A stretch of 64,000 nt of DNA from Peribacillus muralis (GCF_001439925.1 NZ_LMBV01000014.1:20647-84646), one strand, 5' to 3'; shown: positions 26,796 to 36,082, counted from the first letter of the stretch. Translations and numbers: made by a program. Notes: generated by a model not told the origin, from the letters alone.

Positions 26796-28553
26796 TTATT
26801 TAGAATAATCAATTTTTTCGGAGTATTTGAATCCATTTAGTGCACCGTTGTTAGAGAATTCGCATGCGTTCTTAGGATCTGGATCGACGATGACTTCGAT
26901 TATATATGGTTTGCCTGAGTCAACTGCACGTTGTAGAGCTGGTTTGATATCATCATAATGTGTAACAAGCTCACCACGAACACCCATACCTTCAGCGGTT
27001 TTAACAAAGTCGATTCCTCGCTCTTCATTATCACATAATTCATTTTTATAAATTAAGTCTGTAGAAATTTGGCGTTCATTATAGAACCAGTTTTGTTGTT
27101 GTCTAATTAATCCCATTAATGAGTTATTCATACAGAAAATAATTACCGGAATATCATGTTTTGCAGCTGTAGCGATATCTTGTAATGACATCCCTAAGCT
27201 TCCATCACCAAGGATGTTTACACTTTGTCTTTCAGGAAATGCAAGCTTCGCTGCCATTGCTGCACCAAGGCCCCAACCCATTGTCCCTGCGCCACCCGTT
27301 AATAAGTATGTTCTTGGTACATACGTTTCAAATAATTGAGAGGACCAGATTTGGCTGATACCGCAGTCATGTGATACGAAGGCATCGCGATCCAGGAATT
27401 CACGAAGTTCGCGCAATGCACGCTCTTGCCTGATTGGAAGTGTTGTGTAATCAGTTTTACGAGCCCATTTCTTACGCTCTTCAGTTAAGTTAACTCTAGA
27501 ACCTACTTCGGCAGTTGCAGCTACATGAGCGCCAAGTGCTTTATGGGCTTCTGCAAGTTTAACCATGAATGTTTTAACATCAGAAACGATACCTAGAATC
27601 GTTGGTACAACTTTACCAATTTCCTTATTATCAAGATTCACGTGGATAATTTTCTTACCGTTTTGCGTGAATACCGATACATTACCAGTCGATCGGTCAG
27701 CAAAACGTCCGGCAAGATTGATTACTAAGTCAGCTTCGACAATTGTTTTGTTACCGAATGGAGTATCAAGCATTGTTCCCATACGTCCAGCGAATAAAGG
27801 GTGATCGTTAGGGAATGTATCCATTCCCATGCCAGAAGTTACTACAGGGATTTGCAGTTCTTCAGCTAATGCTTTTAATTCATTGGTAGCGTTTGCAATG
27901 TTGACCCCTCCACCAGAAAGTAAGACCGGTCTTTTAGCGTCTTTTAATAATTCTAATGTTTTCTCGATATCAGCGTCAGACGCTTGTGGTAAGTTATCGA
28001 CTGGAGTAGAACCGATAAGCTCATCCAGGTCAACTTCTATTTCAACTTTTTGTTGATCGACTGGTAAATCCAGAAGAACCGGTCCTTTTCTCCCAGTAGT
28101 AGCTGTTACCCATGCTTCATGGATAAATTCAGCAGCTTTCGAACCGTCAGTTAAACGGTATGCAGCTTTCGTTACAGGCTTTGCCATTTCAACGATAGGC
28201 GCTTCTTGGAATTGCATGGTTCCAATTAAACTATTTTTTTGTTGACCAGTAATTGCTATCATTGGAATTGAATCCATCCATGCACCGTAAAGACCTGTTA
28301 AGAAGTTAGTTCCACCAGGACCTGATGTGGCAGCACATACACCTACTTCACCCGTTGCTCTTGAATAACCGTCAGCCATGAAAGCACCCGTTTGCTCGTG
28401 ACGGACTATATATGATTCAATTTTAGTTAATTCTTTTACTGCATCATAGAAGGGTAAAATTGCAGCTCCCGGTACACCGTAAACATGCTTCACTCCTCTT
28501 TTTTCCAAATATAAGGCAATTAATTCAGCAGCTGTCATTTTTTGTTTAGCCAT
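26796..28553 (-). CDS. ThDP-dependent carboligase, probable glyoxylate carboligase type
   Basis: A 585-residue enzyme of the acetolactate synthase/glyoxylate carboligase family. Domains: PYR (1-170: GVPGAAILPFYDAV, TSGPGGTNFLTGLYGAWMDS), central domain (about 190-330), and PP domain with GDGSLGMSLQDIATAAKHD...CMNNS, the ThDP-Mg motif. By context it would join two glyoxylate to tartronate semialdehyde plus CO2. However, E. coli Gcl is known for replacing the conserved catalytic Glu by Val; here the Glu is kept (RHEQTGAFMADGYSRATG, Glu53), as in acetolactate synthase. No IlvN-type small subunit is adjacent. Its ATG follows the kinase stop with no gap (TAAATG). Family sure, substrate inferred. 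Confidence 0.8.
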   Translation of the reverse strand: MAKQKMTAAELIALYLEKRGVKHVYGVPGAAILPFYDAVKELTKIESYIVRHEQTGAFMADGYSRATGEVGVCAATSGPGGTNFLTGLYGAWMDSIPMIAITGQQKNSLIGTMQFQEAPIVEMAKPVTKAAYRLTDGSKAAEFIHEAWVTATTGRKGPVLLDLPVDQQKVEIEVDLDELIGSTPVDNLPQASDADIEKTLELLKDAKRPVLLSGGGVNIANATNELKALAEELQIPVVTSGMGMDTFPNDHPLFAGRMGTMLDTPFGNKTIVEADLVINLAGRFADRSTGNVSVFTQNGKKIIHVNLDNKEIGKVVPTILGIVSDVKTFMVKLAEAHKALGAHVAATAEVGSRVNLTEERKKWARKTDYTTLPIRQERALRELREFLDRDAFVSHDCGISQIWSSQLFETYVPRTYLLTGGAGTMGWGLGAAMAAKLAFPERQSVNILGDGSLGMSLQDIATAAKHDIPVIIFCMNNSLMGLIRQQQNWFYNERQISTDLIYKNELCDNEERGIDFVKTAEGMGVRGELVTHYDDIKPALQRAVDSGKPYIIEVIVDPDPKNACEFSNNGALNGFKYSEKIDYSK

Positions 28554-30008
28554 TTATATCTCTCCCTTTTGATCCTTTTTTATATTTTCAAAGATTTGTG
28601 CAATCGAATCTTTATCCCCAACATTGCCAGGAAATACGATATAAGGTGTATTTTTAAACTTAGCTTCACTTCCGGTTAACCATACTGGAACACCGGCGAT
28701 TGCTTGCCCTAAAATTTTTGCACGTTTTATTTCCAAGCCCTCAGTTGCCACATCACTAGAAGTTATGCCGCCTTTTGCAATGATGAATTTCGGTTTAACT
28801 TTTAATGATCGAATAACTTGAACTAAAGAACTTGAAATGGTTTGACTAATTCTTAAATTTTCTTCCTTATCTTTTGCACTAATTAAATCCCTACTTGTAT
28901 ATACAAGCGTATCGCGATTAGAAGAAATATTATGATCTACCAATTGACATACTCGTGTTAGCTCTTGGGTTCTTGTTTCTTTATTTAGAACTTTCACAAC
29001 ATTGATTTCGATTTGTTCAATCGGGTTTTTATTCATCAGTTCCTTAATTTGTTCCGTAGTTTTATTCGTGTGAGAACCTACTATAATAAATCCACCATTG
29101 TTTTGGTTTTCATCATTTGAAACAATCTCATTAGCTGATAAATATGGACGATCCTGAATTCCTGCAATCGATTTTACAATAGAAGCTGCAGTTCTAAACA
29201 AGAATTGCTTGCCAGCATCGATGGCTTTAAGGACAGCTAATGATACGATGTCTAAATCATAATAAGATTTGGCATTTACTATAATAGGGGTATTATTGTT
29301 AGCAGATAGTAAAATCTCATAAACTTTATCAATGCCACCATTATGGATATCTTCAAGTGAAATGATCAAAGCTGAATCTGATGATATGCTTCCATTTGTC
29401 TTCTCTTCAATCCATTTCGGCAAATTAGCCGTATTGAAACCGAAAACGGAATCATTCGCAAATTCTGTTTCATTTACTGGGACAAGCTGACCATCCATAC
29501 CTAAATAATGAATATTATCTATAGTGTAACGATGTGCTTCAAAAAAAGCCGGTATGATTAAATGACCTGATATTTGTACATCTGCAGTTTTTAACAATTC
29601 ATCTTGGAGCACATCAATTTCTAGTGGATAATGCCCTCTTAATGTTGAGTCACTTCTACTGATGATTGAATAATTAATACCCATTTCCTTAGTAACGTCA
29701 ACAATGTTTTGGACAATCTCCCTATTGATGTTTTCCGTTTTTTCAGCATTATAACTTCTTGTGTTCGTTAAAATATAAAGTACACTTCTCTCATCAGATA
29801 ATCCTTTTTTAATCCAGTCTTTTCCCCAGTCCGTGATGACAAAAATATCATGTACCGTTTGGACACCAGTTGGATCATCATCTAAAACGATAAACTTATG
29901 TTTTGTTTCTTTTAAATGAGCCCTGATTTTAGCACGAAGGCTATCATCCGATTTAGAGAAGAGGTTTAAAGTATCCGTTAAACTTAGATATTGGGTTACG
30001 TTTGACAA
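28554..30008 (-). CDS. Four-carbon acid sugar kinase family protein (DUF1537)
   Basis: A 484-residue kinase. The start is taken as TTG at 30008, 5 bases after GGGGGAGG; the ATG at 30026 overlaps that site. The N-terminal DUF1537 domain (about 45-290) has FIVLDDDPTGVQTVHDIFV and the YILTNTRSY segment; the C-terminal nucleotide-binding domain has IIAKGGITSSDVATEGL and VFPGNVGDKDSI. Known members phosphorylate D-threonate, D-erythronate, 3-oxo-tetronate (OtnK) or 3-oxo-isoapionate at a terminal hydroxyl. In this operon it lies between split transketolase and carboligase, so a transketolase product that is a keto sugar acid is the likely substrate. No AraD-type OtnC partner is present. Confidence 0.88.
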   Translation of the reverse strand: MSNVTQYLSLTDTLNLFSKSDDSLRAKIRAHLKETKHKFIVLDDDPTGVQTVHDIFVITDWGKDWIKKGLSDERSVLYILTNTRSYNAEKTENINREIVQNIVDVTKEMGINYSIISRSDSTLRGHYPLEIDVLQDELLKTADVQISGHLIIPAFFEAHRYTIDNIHYLGMDGQLVPVNETEFANDSVFGFNTANLPKWIEEKTNGSISSDSALIISLEDIHNGGIDKVYEILLSANNNTPIIVNAKSYYDLDIVSLAVLKAIDAGKQFLFRTAASIVKSIAGIQDRPYLSANEIVSNDENQNNGGFIIVGSHTNKTTEQIKELMNKNPIEQIEINVVKVLNKETRTQELTRVCQLVDHNISSNRDTLVYTSRDLISAKDKEENLRISQTISSSLVQVIRSLKVKPKFIIAKGGITSSDVATEGLEIKRAKILGQAIAGVPVWLTGSEAKFKNTPYIVFPGNVGDKDSIAQIFENIKKDQKGEI

Positions 30009-30041
30009 AAACCCTCCCCCTTTCATTATCTGATAATGTGA

Positions 30042-30989
30042 TTAGTTAGTAACTCTATGCCCTAATAATTCATTTGTAGTAGAAACAATTCGGTGTGCTC
30101 TTAATTCAAAGAGATCAAGTAATTCATCCATTTTCCCAGAAACTCCAAAACGGTCATTTGTACCGATTCTTCTTAATTTAGCTGGTTGGTCTTCTGATAA
30201 TACTTCAGCAACAGCACTGCCCAATCCACCTATAATTGAATGCTCTTCAACTGTGATAACATGTTTCGTTTTCGCAGCAGATGCAATAATGGCTTCTTTA
30301 TCGATAGGTTTAATTGTATGGATGTGTAAAAGTTCAGCACTTATACCTTGCTTTTCCAATTCACCTACTGCTTTTAGTGCTTCATCAAGCATTATCCCAG
30401 TACTGATGATTGTAATATCAGATCCTTCACGGTATTTAATTGCTTTACCTATTTTGAATGGTTCTTCTTTTTTTGTAACGATCGGTACCGGTAATTTGCC
30501 AACACGCAGGTAAATGGGTCCGTCATGGTAATAAGCCGCTTCCACTGCTTTTTCCATTTCAACCGCATCAGCTGGAACGATTACAGTCATACGTGGAAGT
30601 GAGCGCATCAAGGAAATATCTTCTAGCGGTAGATGTGTTGCACCTTCTTGAGCAGCTGATGTACCAGCGTTATGACCGACAATTTTCACATTGTTATTTG
30701 AATAACATACAGAAATTCTCATTTGATCAAATGCGCGCCCAGTAAGGAAGTTTGCATAAGCATTCGCAAACGGAACTTTACCCGCTACTGCCATACCAGC
30801 TGCAGTACCTACTAAATCACATTCAGAAATACCGATGTTGAAAAAGCGGTCTGGAAATCTATTTTTATATAAATTTGTCATATTCGATTTTGCGCAGTCC
30901 GCGTCAAGTACTACTAAATTGTCATGTTTTTCTCCAAGTCTGATTAGTGCATCAGCAAAGCCTTTACGTGGTGCTTCTAGATTTGCCAT
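30042..30989 (-). CDS. Transketolase, C-terminal subunit
   Basis: A 315-residue protein equal to the pyrimidine-binding and C-terminal domains of transketolase. AAGGAG precedes the ATG, which is one base beyond the stop of the N-terminal subunit. Seen: LVVLDADCAKSN, FFNIGISECDLVGTAAGMAVAGKVPFANAY with the catalytic Glu of the pyrimidine domain, the GATHLPLEDI segment, and the C-terminal HTIKPIDKEAI and VEEHSIIGGLG motifs. It forms the ThDP active site at the interface with the neighbouring subunit. Split transketolases are usual in special catabolic clusters, apart from the one-piece housekeeping enzyme. Donor here is probably hydroxypyruvate (inference). Confidence 0.92.
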   Translation of the reverse strand: MANLEAPRKGFADALIRLGEKHDNLVVLDADCAKSNMTNLYKNRFPDRFFNIGISECDLVGTAAGMAVAGKVPFANAYANFLTGRAFDQMRISVCYSNNNVKIVGHNAGTSAAQEGATHLPLEDISLMRSLPRMTVIVPADAVEMEKAVEAAYYHDGPIYLRVGKLPVPIVTKKEEPFKIGKAIKYREGSDITIISTGIMLDEALKAVGELEKQGISAELLHIHTIKPIDKEAIIASAAKTKHVITVEEHSIIGGLGSAVAEVLSEDQPAKLRRIGTNDRFGVSGKMDELLDLFELRAHRIVSTTNELLGHRVTN

Positions 30990-30990
30990 C

Positions 30991-31815
30991 TTAAGCCAAC
31001 TCCTTTAAAGCGATTTCTAATTGCTCATCATTCGGAGCCAATCCATGCCAATCATGCGTATCTTCCATAAATGAAACTCCCTTGCCTTTAACCGTATGAG
31101 CTAGAATTGCAGTAGGTCTGCCTTTAGTCCGTTTAGCTTCTTTATACGCTTCATTAACTGCATTAATATCATGACCATCAATTTCAACAACGTGCCAACC
31201 GAAAGCCCTGAATTTATCTCCAAGATTTTTAACACCTTTTACATTTTCAACGAAATCATCAAGTTGAATTTTGTTCCAGTCGATAATCGCACATACGTTA
31301 TCAAGATTGTAATGTGCACTCGTCATCGCTGCTTCCCATACTTGACCTTCTTGTAATTCTCCATCACCGATCATGCAATATGCTCTTCTATTGCTACCAT
31401 CCAGTTTTGCAGTTAAACCAACACCATTTGCAACTGATAATCCTTGACCAAGTGAACCTGAAGATATGTCTACACCTGGAATATGCTCTCCGCATGGATG
31501 TCCATGTAACCTACCGTCAACATCCCTGAATGTCATTAGCTCTTCAACTGGGAAGAAACCTTTTTCAGCTAATACTGAATAAAATACAGGGGTACAATGC
31601 CCCTTTGATAGGAAGAAACAATCTCGTTCTTGCCAATCTGGATTTTTAGGATCAACATTCATGTGCTCAAAAAATAGTACGGACATAAGTTCAGTAGCTG
31701 ATAAAGAACCACCGGGATGACCGCTTCCAGCATGATTCGTCATTTTAACTATGTGCCGGCGAATTGTTTTCGTTAAATTATCATAAAATTTGCTTTTCTC
31801 TTTAGAAAAAACCAC
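30991..31815 (-). CDS. Transketolase, N-terminal subunit
   Basis: A 274-residue protein, the ThDP pyrophosphate-binding half of transketolase. Start chosen as GTG at 31815, seven bases after AAAGGAGG; the frame to 31848 runs through that site. Motifs: TNHAGSGHPGGSLSATELM, FFLSKGHCTPVFYSVLAEKG, HPCGEHIPGVDISSGSLGQGLSVANG, and GDGELQEGQVWEAAMTSAHYNLDNVCAIIDWNK for the ThDP-Mg site, split here as two neighbouring parts. It is the first gene of the operon tktN-tktC-kinase-carboligase. A palindrome GCAACGCTGTTTC sits 30 bases before the start and a variant at 31903, likely IclR operators. Confidence 0.92.
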   Translation of the reverse strand: MVFSKEKSKFYDNLTKTIRRHIVKMTNHAGSGHPGGSLSATELMSVLFFEHMNVDPKNPDWQERDCFFLSKGHCTPVFYSVLAEKGFFPVEELMTFRDVDGRLHGHPCGEHIPGVDISSGSLGQGLSVANGVGLTAKLDGSNRRAYCMIGDGELQEGQVWEAAMTSAHYNLDNVCAIIDWNKIQLDDFVENVKGVKNLGDKFRAFGWHVVEIDGHDINAVNEAYKEAKRTKGRPTAILAHTVKGKGVSFMEDTHDWHGLAPNDEQLEIALKELA

Positions 31816-31844
31816 TAATAGTCCTCCTTTTAGTCTCGTAATAA

Positions 31845-31857
31845 GCAACGCTGTTTC
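31845..31857 (-). promoter_or_regulatory. Palindrome GNAACNNNGTTNC, operator of transketolase operon
   Basis: GCAACGCTGTTTC, extended by AATAA on the left and ATT on the right. This is the same shape as known IclR/KdgR-type operators (AAAC-N-GTTT palindromes). It overlaps the probable promoter, 30 bases from the start codon. Confidence 0.6.
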
Positions 31858-31902
31858 ATTAAATAACTAAAAAAATAATAATGTGTATTTGTTGCTTATC
31901 AA

Positions 31903-31915
31903 CTAACCTTGTTTC
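31903..31915 (-). promoter_or_regulatory. Second palindrome upstream of transketolase operon
   Basis: CTAACCTTGTTTC followed by TTATT, one mismatch to GNAACNNNGTTNC, centred 58 bases from the first site. An isolated GTTGCTTAT half-site lies at 31891-31899. Confidence 0.45.
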
Positions 31916-32010
31916 TTATTTTGATATTATCACCGTTTTTTGAATATTTCAAGTATTTTCGTCATTAAATTCCTTAAAAGTTTTTTCGCATGGAATCAAT
32001 AAATTTCAAA

Positions 32011-32042
32011 AAAAAGAACTGGTCTTAAACCAATTCTTTTTT
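32011..32042 (-). terminator. Terminator of iclR-type gene
   Basis: Stem AAAAGAACTGGT / ACCAATTCTTTT with one mismatch and a 4-5 base loop, flanked by A-run and T-run, just past the regulator stop. Confidence 0.85.
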
Positions 32043-32050
32043 CACATTAT

Positions 32051-32806
32051 TTAATTGCCTGTGTAACCAAGCCTTTTGGAAATTTTGTTACCAATATCCA
32101 TAATAATTGGCTTAATTTCAGTTAATCTTTCTTCAGTCATTCGGATGCTGGGTCCTGATATACTGACCGCAGCAGTGATTTTCTTCTGGTGATCAAAAAT
32201 CGGCGCTGCAATACAGGAAATTCCCGGTTCATTTTCTTCAACTTCCCTACCAATACCTTCGTTCCTTATTTTTCCCAATTCTTTAAAAAAAGAATCTTTA
32301 TCTATAATCGTTTGTTCAGTATGTTTTGGTAAACCATGCTTGTCAATTATATCTACAATCTCATTTAATGGCAGATGGGCCAAGATTACCTTCCCAACTG
32401 CCGTACAATGCATTGGGGCCCTTCTTCCTACTTGTGAATGTGTTCTAAGGGTTTCACTCCCCTCAAGCTTTTCAATATAGATTACCTCTCCTTGATCGTA
32501 TACGGTCAAGTGAATCACTTCATTAATATGTGATTCTAACTCTTCCAAAAAAGGTTTAGCTTGAGTTCTCAAGTCAATAGATTCAAGCAGCATCGAACTT
32601 AATTCTAAATATTTATAGCCTAATCTATATTTTTTAGTTTCAGGATTTTGTTCGATGAATCCATGATCTACAAGAGTACTTAATAATCTGAATATGGAGC
32701 TTTTATTTAAGTCCAGGTTAGAGGCCAGCTCAGTTACCCCAATCCCTTCTTTCCGCTTGCTTACTAATGATATAATTGTTAACGCCCTATCTACTGACTT
32801 AACCAT
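32051..32806 (-). CDS. IclR-family transcriptional regulator
   Basis: A 251-residue protein with GGAGG before the ATG. The N-terminal winged helix (about 1-65) starts VKSVDRALTIISLVSKRKEGIGVTELA and includes LNKSSIFRLLSTLVDHGFI. The C-terminal effector domain carries GRRAPMHCTAVGKVILA and EVEENEPGISCIAAPIFD, the IclR signature around the small-molecule pocket. In E. coli the relative AllR senses allantoin and glyoxylate. It lies between the NCS1/allantoinase-2 operon and the transketolase operon and has its own terminator. It is the natural ligand for the GNAACNNNGTTNC palindromes found at several promoters here. Confidence 0.92.
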   Translation of the reverse strand: MVKSVDRALTIISLVSKRKEGIGVTELASNLDLNKSSIFRLLSTLVDHGFIEQNPETKKYRLGYKYLELSSMLLESIDLRTQAKPFLEELESHINEVIHLTVYDQGEVIYIEKLEGSETLRTHSQVGRRAPMHCTAVGKVILAHLPLNEIVDIIDKHGLPKHTEQTIIDKDSFFKELGKIRNEGIGREVEENEPGISCIAAPIFDHQKKITAAVSISGPSIRMTEERLTEIKPIIMDIGNKISKRLGYTGN

Positions 32807-32905
32807 TTACATTAACCTCCGATTAAATCCTATATTACTGATCTGTTACTTTATCTTAACACAAGAGCAATCCTCAGACATAATAGCATTCAAAAAATAA
32901 AGCAA

Positions 32906-32959
32906 AAAGAAGGTATGACATCAAGAGCAGCTTAAGTGCCCTTAAGGTCTACCTTCTTT
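32906..32959 (-). terminator. Long hairpin past allantoinase 2
   Basis: AAAGAAGGTA / TACCTTCTTT with a long loop that itself contains CTTAAG / CTTAAG. The minus strand continues with TTTTTGC. Probable terminator 9 bases past the stop. Confidence 0.6.
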
Positions 32960-32967
32960 ACAGTTCT

Positions 32968-34350
32968 TTATGCTTGTACGAAACTATTTTTTGCCGAAAT
33001 GAATTTCCCTATTGGTTCACTTACAATCCCTTTCTCAAAATCAAACACTAGTTGTCCCCTTACAAACGTTTGTGTCACTCGACAGTTAATCTTTCTGCCA
33101 ACATAAGGGCTTTGTTGATGACGGTAATACAAATCTTCTGACTTAACAGTGTACGATTTATTTGGATCAAGGAGAATGATATCGGCGTCATAGGAAACTT
33201 TAATGCTTCCTTTATTTCTTAAGTTAAATATTTCTGCAGGCTTTGTCGCAATCATCTTTGAAAAATCATTTACGGAGACCCCACGATTCTTAACGGCCTC
33301 GTCAAACATTAAATCAACATTATTTTGGCAGCCACTAATCCCTCCCCACACTTCAAACATATTATTTGTTTTGCTCTGCTTCATTTCTGGAGGGCAAGGG
33401 GAATGGTCCGACGTCAGGATATCAATTTTCCCTTCCTTAAGAGCTTCCCATAATTTTTCTTGTTCTGTTTTAGAACGAAGCGGTGGCGCGCATTTTGCAA
33501 TAGGTCCTATCTTTTGAAAGGTTTCCGTATTTAACGTGAAATAGTGAGGACACGATTCTATCGTAACCTCTTGGCCTTGTTTACGTGCTTTAAGGATTTC
33601 CTCAACAGCCTCTGCACTGCTAATATGAACAAAATGTAATGTACATCCAGTCTCTTTACTTAATAATAAAGCACGTTTTACAGCATCAACCTCAGTGAAA
33701 ATCGGGCGGGACTCTACATAATCTCTTGCTGTTGTCTTTCCTTGTTTTTTCTTTTCAATTGCTAGTTTATCAGTAAGGTCTGCATTCTCAGCATGTATCG
33801 ATAAAACATGTCCCAATTCCGATAGTTTTTTCATACCTTGATATAGCGTAAAGTCATCAACATTTTTAAAATCTCCAATTTCCTCACTACCACATGTAGC
33901 CATAAAACATTTGAAAGCCACAACACCTTCATTAGAAAGATCTTCTAAATCTGCGAGATTATCAGGAACTAATCCACCATACAAAGCATAATCAACATAC
34001 GCCTTATTTTCAGCAGATTTTAATTTTAATTGCAATGAACTTTTTGTAGTCGTTGCCGGCAATGCGTTTAGAGGCATATCAACAAATGATGTTGTCCCCC
34101 CTGCAGCTAGTGCTTGAGTTCCTGTTACAAACCCCTCCCACTCGGTTCTTCCTGGCTCGCAAATATGGACATGGGCATCGATCATCCCAGGCATGACATA
34201 TTGATGGGAAGCATCTATGGTTTCAGCGGATTCCCCAACTATTTCTTTTGAAATTTCTGAAATTTTACCATTAAGTATGCCGATATCTAGCTGTTCTACT
34301 GTATTTTCCATTACTACATTCCCATTCTTTATAACTAAATCAAACTTCAT
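32968..34350 (-). CDS. allB: Allantoinase, copy 2
   Basis: A 460-residue amidohydrolase started at the ATG at 34350 (MKFDLVIKNGNVV), which has AAGGAG in front; the frame to 34401 has no site. Motifs: DAHVHICEPGRTEWEG, VAFKCFMATCGS with the carbamylated-lysine position and the same FMATCG as E. coli AllB, VLSIHAENADL, LHFVHISSA, ILTSDHSPCPPE, and YRHQQSPYVGR. It follows the NCS1 permease by 47 bases on the same strand and forms a two-gene uptake-and-hydrolysis operon. This copy is closer to classical AllB than copy 1. Both are intact; why two are kept is unknown. Confidence 0.92.
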   Translation of the reverse strand: MKFDLVIKNGNVVMENTVEQLDIGILNGKISEISKEIVGESAETIDASHQYVMPGMIDAHVHICEPGRTEWEGFVTGTQALAAGGTTSFVDMPLNALPATTTKSSLQLKLKSAENKAYVDYALYGGLVPDNLADLEDLSNEGVVAFKCFMATCGSEEIGDFKNVDDFTLYQGMKKLSELGHVLSIHAENADLTDKLAIEKKKQGKTTARDYVESRPIFTEVDAVKRALLLSKETGCTLHFVHISSAEAVEEILKARKQGQEVTIESCPHYFTLNTETFQKIGPIAKCAPPLRSKTEQEKLWEALKEGKIDILTSDHSPCPPEMKQSKTNNMFEVWGGISGCQNNVDLMFDEAVKNRGVSVNDFSKMIATKPAEIFNLRNKGSIKVSYDADIILLDPNKSYTVKSEDLYYRHQQSPYVGRKINCRVTQTFVRGQLVFDFEKGIVSEPIGKFISAKNSFVQA

Positions 34351-34397
34351 TTTTCCAACTCCTTGGTTTTTTAAAATTTTCTGTCTATTGACATTAC

Positions 34398-35840
34398 TCA
34401 ACTACCCTGTTTTGTTTCATCCTCAGCATGCATCCCTAAATGTACCTTTTCGAAAATAGTGCCCTTTTTGAATTTAGAACCTTTAAATGCAAATTTCATC
34501 AAAAGCAAATAGGCAATCCCCCCCACAACAACACCGATAATCCATGCCAGCTCCACTTTCATAAAGGCTGCGCCGGCCCCGATGAGCAATGCAAGCATCG
34601 CTGCCGGATTATAGCCGGAAAATGGCCCGTCTTCCTTATACAAATCGGCAACATTTACTTTTTGCTTTCTTAATATATAGTATTCGATTAATAAGATAGA
34701 AACAATCGGACCTAAAAATGCGGAATATATAAGAATGAAAATACCAAGTCCCTTTGCCGAAGAATCCTGTACAAGGACCCAAGGGAATGAGCAAGATGCA
34801 AGCAGTCCGGTTATGATAACTGCAGGTTTGTATTTCATTTTTGTAAGCAATGTAATAACATAGGTTGGCGGGATAATATTGGCAACCATGTTTACGGCAA
34901 CCGCACCTATAACAATGAATGCGGATACAAAGAGTGTAATATAAGAGTTATCCACAACGACCGCAAAAGCTTTCACAGGATTGGTGATGCCGGTTGCCGA
35001 AGCAAGCATTCCACCGATTGCAAGTGTCAAGCCGTACGCTATTAAAATAGGCAGAAAGTACAAAAATCCGCGTTTTGTGTCGCTAATACCAGACTTTAGC
35101 TCTCTTGAATAGTCCGCTGCACTTAAAAAAATAGCCGCATAATTTCCCATAAACATCATTATGAAGGCAAAGAAGGGCAAGCCCCATGAACCTTCTGCAT
35201 GAACCCATTTTTCTGTAATAACATCGCTGTAGGATGTTAGAAGAACACCAAATACATAGAGAAGAGCTAATACAATAACAATCGAAGCAACCGTTTCCAC
35301 CCATTTAATGGCATGGAATCCATACAGCGAAAGCGCAATTTGCACGATTTGTAGCACTACAAAGCAAATGGCAACATTATCAAACGCACCGCCCGTAGAT
35401 ATCTTAGCAATTTCATTTAAGGCAGTACCGCCAATCCAGCCCTGAAAGCCGTACCAAACGATGGCGGGAATACCTCGCATGAGTGATGATATGACGGAGC
35501 CTTTCAGTCCAAAGGACATTCTAAGCTGCACAACATATGGTATTCCCGTTCTGTATCCAAGTCTATCATTTAAAGCAAAAACAGTTGAAATGATACCAAT
35601 TGCTATGATGGCTGCGGCAAAAGTCTGAAAGATGTTTAACGTAGCTATTCCTGCTACCATCATACTAGCTCCAAGCGTCATATTACCAAGATTAACACCG
35701 TCTCCAACCCACATGAAAATATAGTTTGACGGACTTACCGTCCTACCTTCCTCCGTTTTCGGTTTAAGTGATTCATCCACACCCGTATCATGTTGGATCT
35801 GCGTTTCTTGTGGAACGTAACTTTCTAAATTTGTAGACAT
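34398..35840 (-). CDS. pucI: NCS1-family allantoin/hydantoin permease
   Basis: A 480-residue membrane carrier. The frame runs up to 35933, but the start MSTNLESYVPQET at 35840 follows AAAAGGGG at suitable distance and matches family length. NCS1 marks: SNYIFMWVGDGVNLGNMTLGASM in the first helix, the long conserved loop YRTGIPYVVQLRMSFGLKGSV, AIVWYGFQGWIGG, FMGNYAAIFLSAADYSREL, and IGAVAVNMVANIIPP. Twelve helices fit. B. subtilis PucI imports allantoin. Operon with allantoinase 2. The upstream region has an IclR-type palindrome (36070) and a good cre site (36172), so induction by ureide and repression by glucose are likely. Confidence 0.85.
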   Translation of the reverse strand: MSTNLESYVPQETQIQHDTGVDESLKPKTEEGRTVSPSNYIFMWVGDGVNLGNMTLGASMMVAGIATLNIFQTFAAAIIAIGIISTVFALNDRLGYRTGIPYVVQLRMSFGLKGSVISSLMRGIPAIVWYGFQGWIGGTALNEIAKISTGGAFDNVAICFVVLQIVQIALSLYGFHAIKWVETVASIVIVLALLYVFGVLLTSYSDVITEKWVHAEGSWGLPFFAFIMMFMGNYAAIFLSAADYSRELKSGISDTKRGFLYFLPILIAYGLTLAIGGMLASATGITNPVKAFAVVVDNSYITLFVSAFIVIGAVAVNMVANIIPPTYVITLLTKMKYKPAVIITGLLASCSFPWVLVQDSSAKGLGIFILIYSAFLGPIVSILLIEYYILRKQKVNVADLYKEDGPFSGYNPAAMLALLIGAGAAFMKVELAWIIGVVVGGIAYLLLMKFAFKGSKFKKGTIFEKVHLGMHAEDETKQGS

Positions 35841-36069
35841 GATACACCCAACCCCTTTTCTATTATTTATCGCATTTTTCATAATTGGTTTACCAGTTAG
35901 GTCATAGATGTTTACCAATAAACTAGAATACAATCTTTCTTCTGCATGTCATTTTCTGTTCTTCATACACAGGAATTAAAATTATAATTTGTATGGCAAC
36001 TTGCTTTGATAAAAGTAGCATTTCCCACCATATGATAGATTGTTTGATCGTGATTATGTTGTCTATTAA

Positions 36070-36082
36070 GCAACAACGTTCC
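36070..36082 (-). promoter_or_regulatory. Palindrome GNAACNNNGTTNC upstream of pucI
   Basis: GCAACAACGTTCC, preceded by TATTAA and followed by TAAG; matches the motif exactly. 230 bases from the permease start. Confidence 0.55.

Noticed and set aside
26796..28553. Biosynthetic acetolactate synthase
   Set aside because: No regulatory subunit or branched-chain amino-acid genes nearby; operon context is glyoxylate and sugar-acid metabolism.
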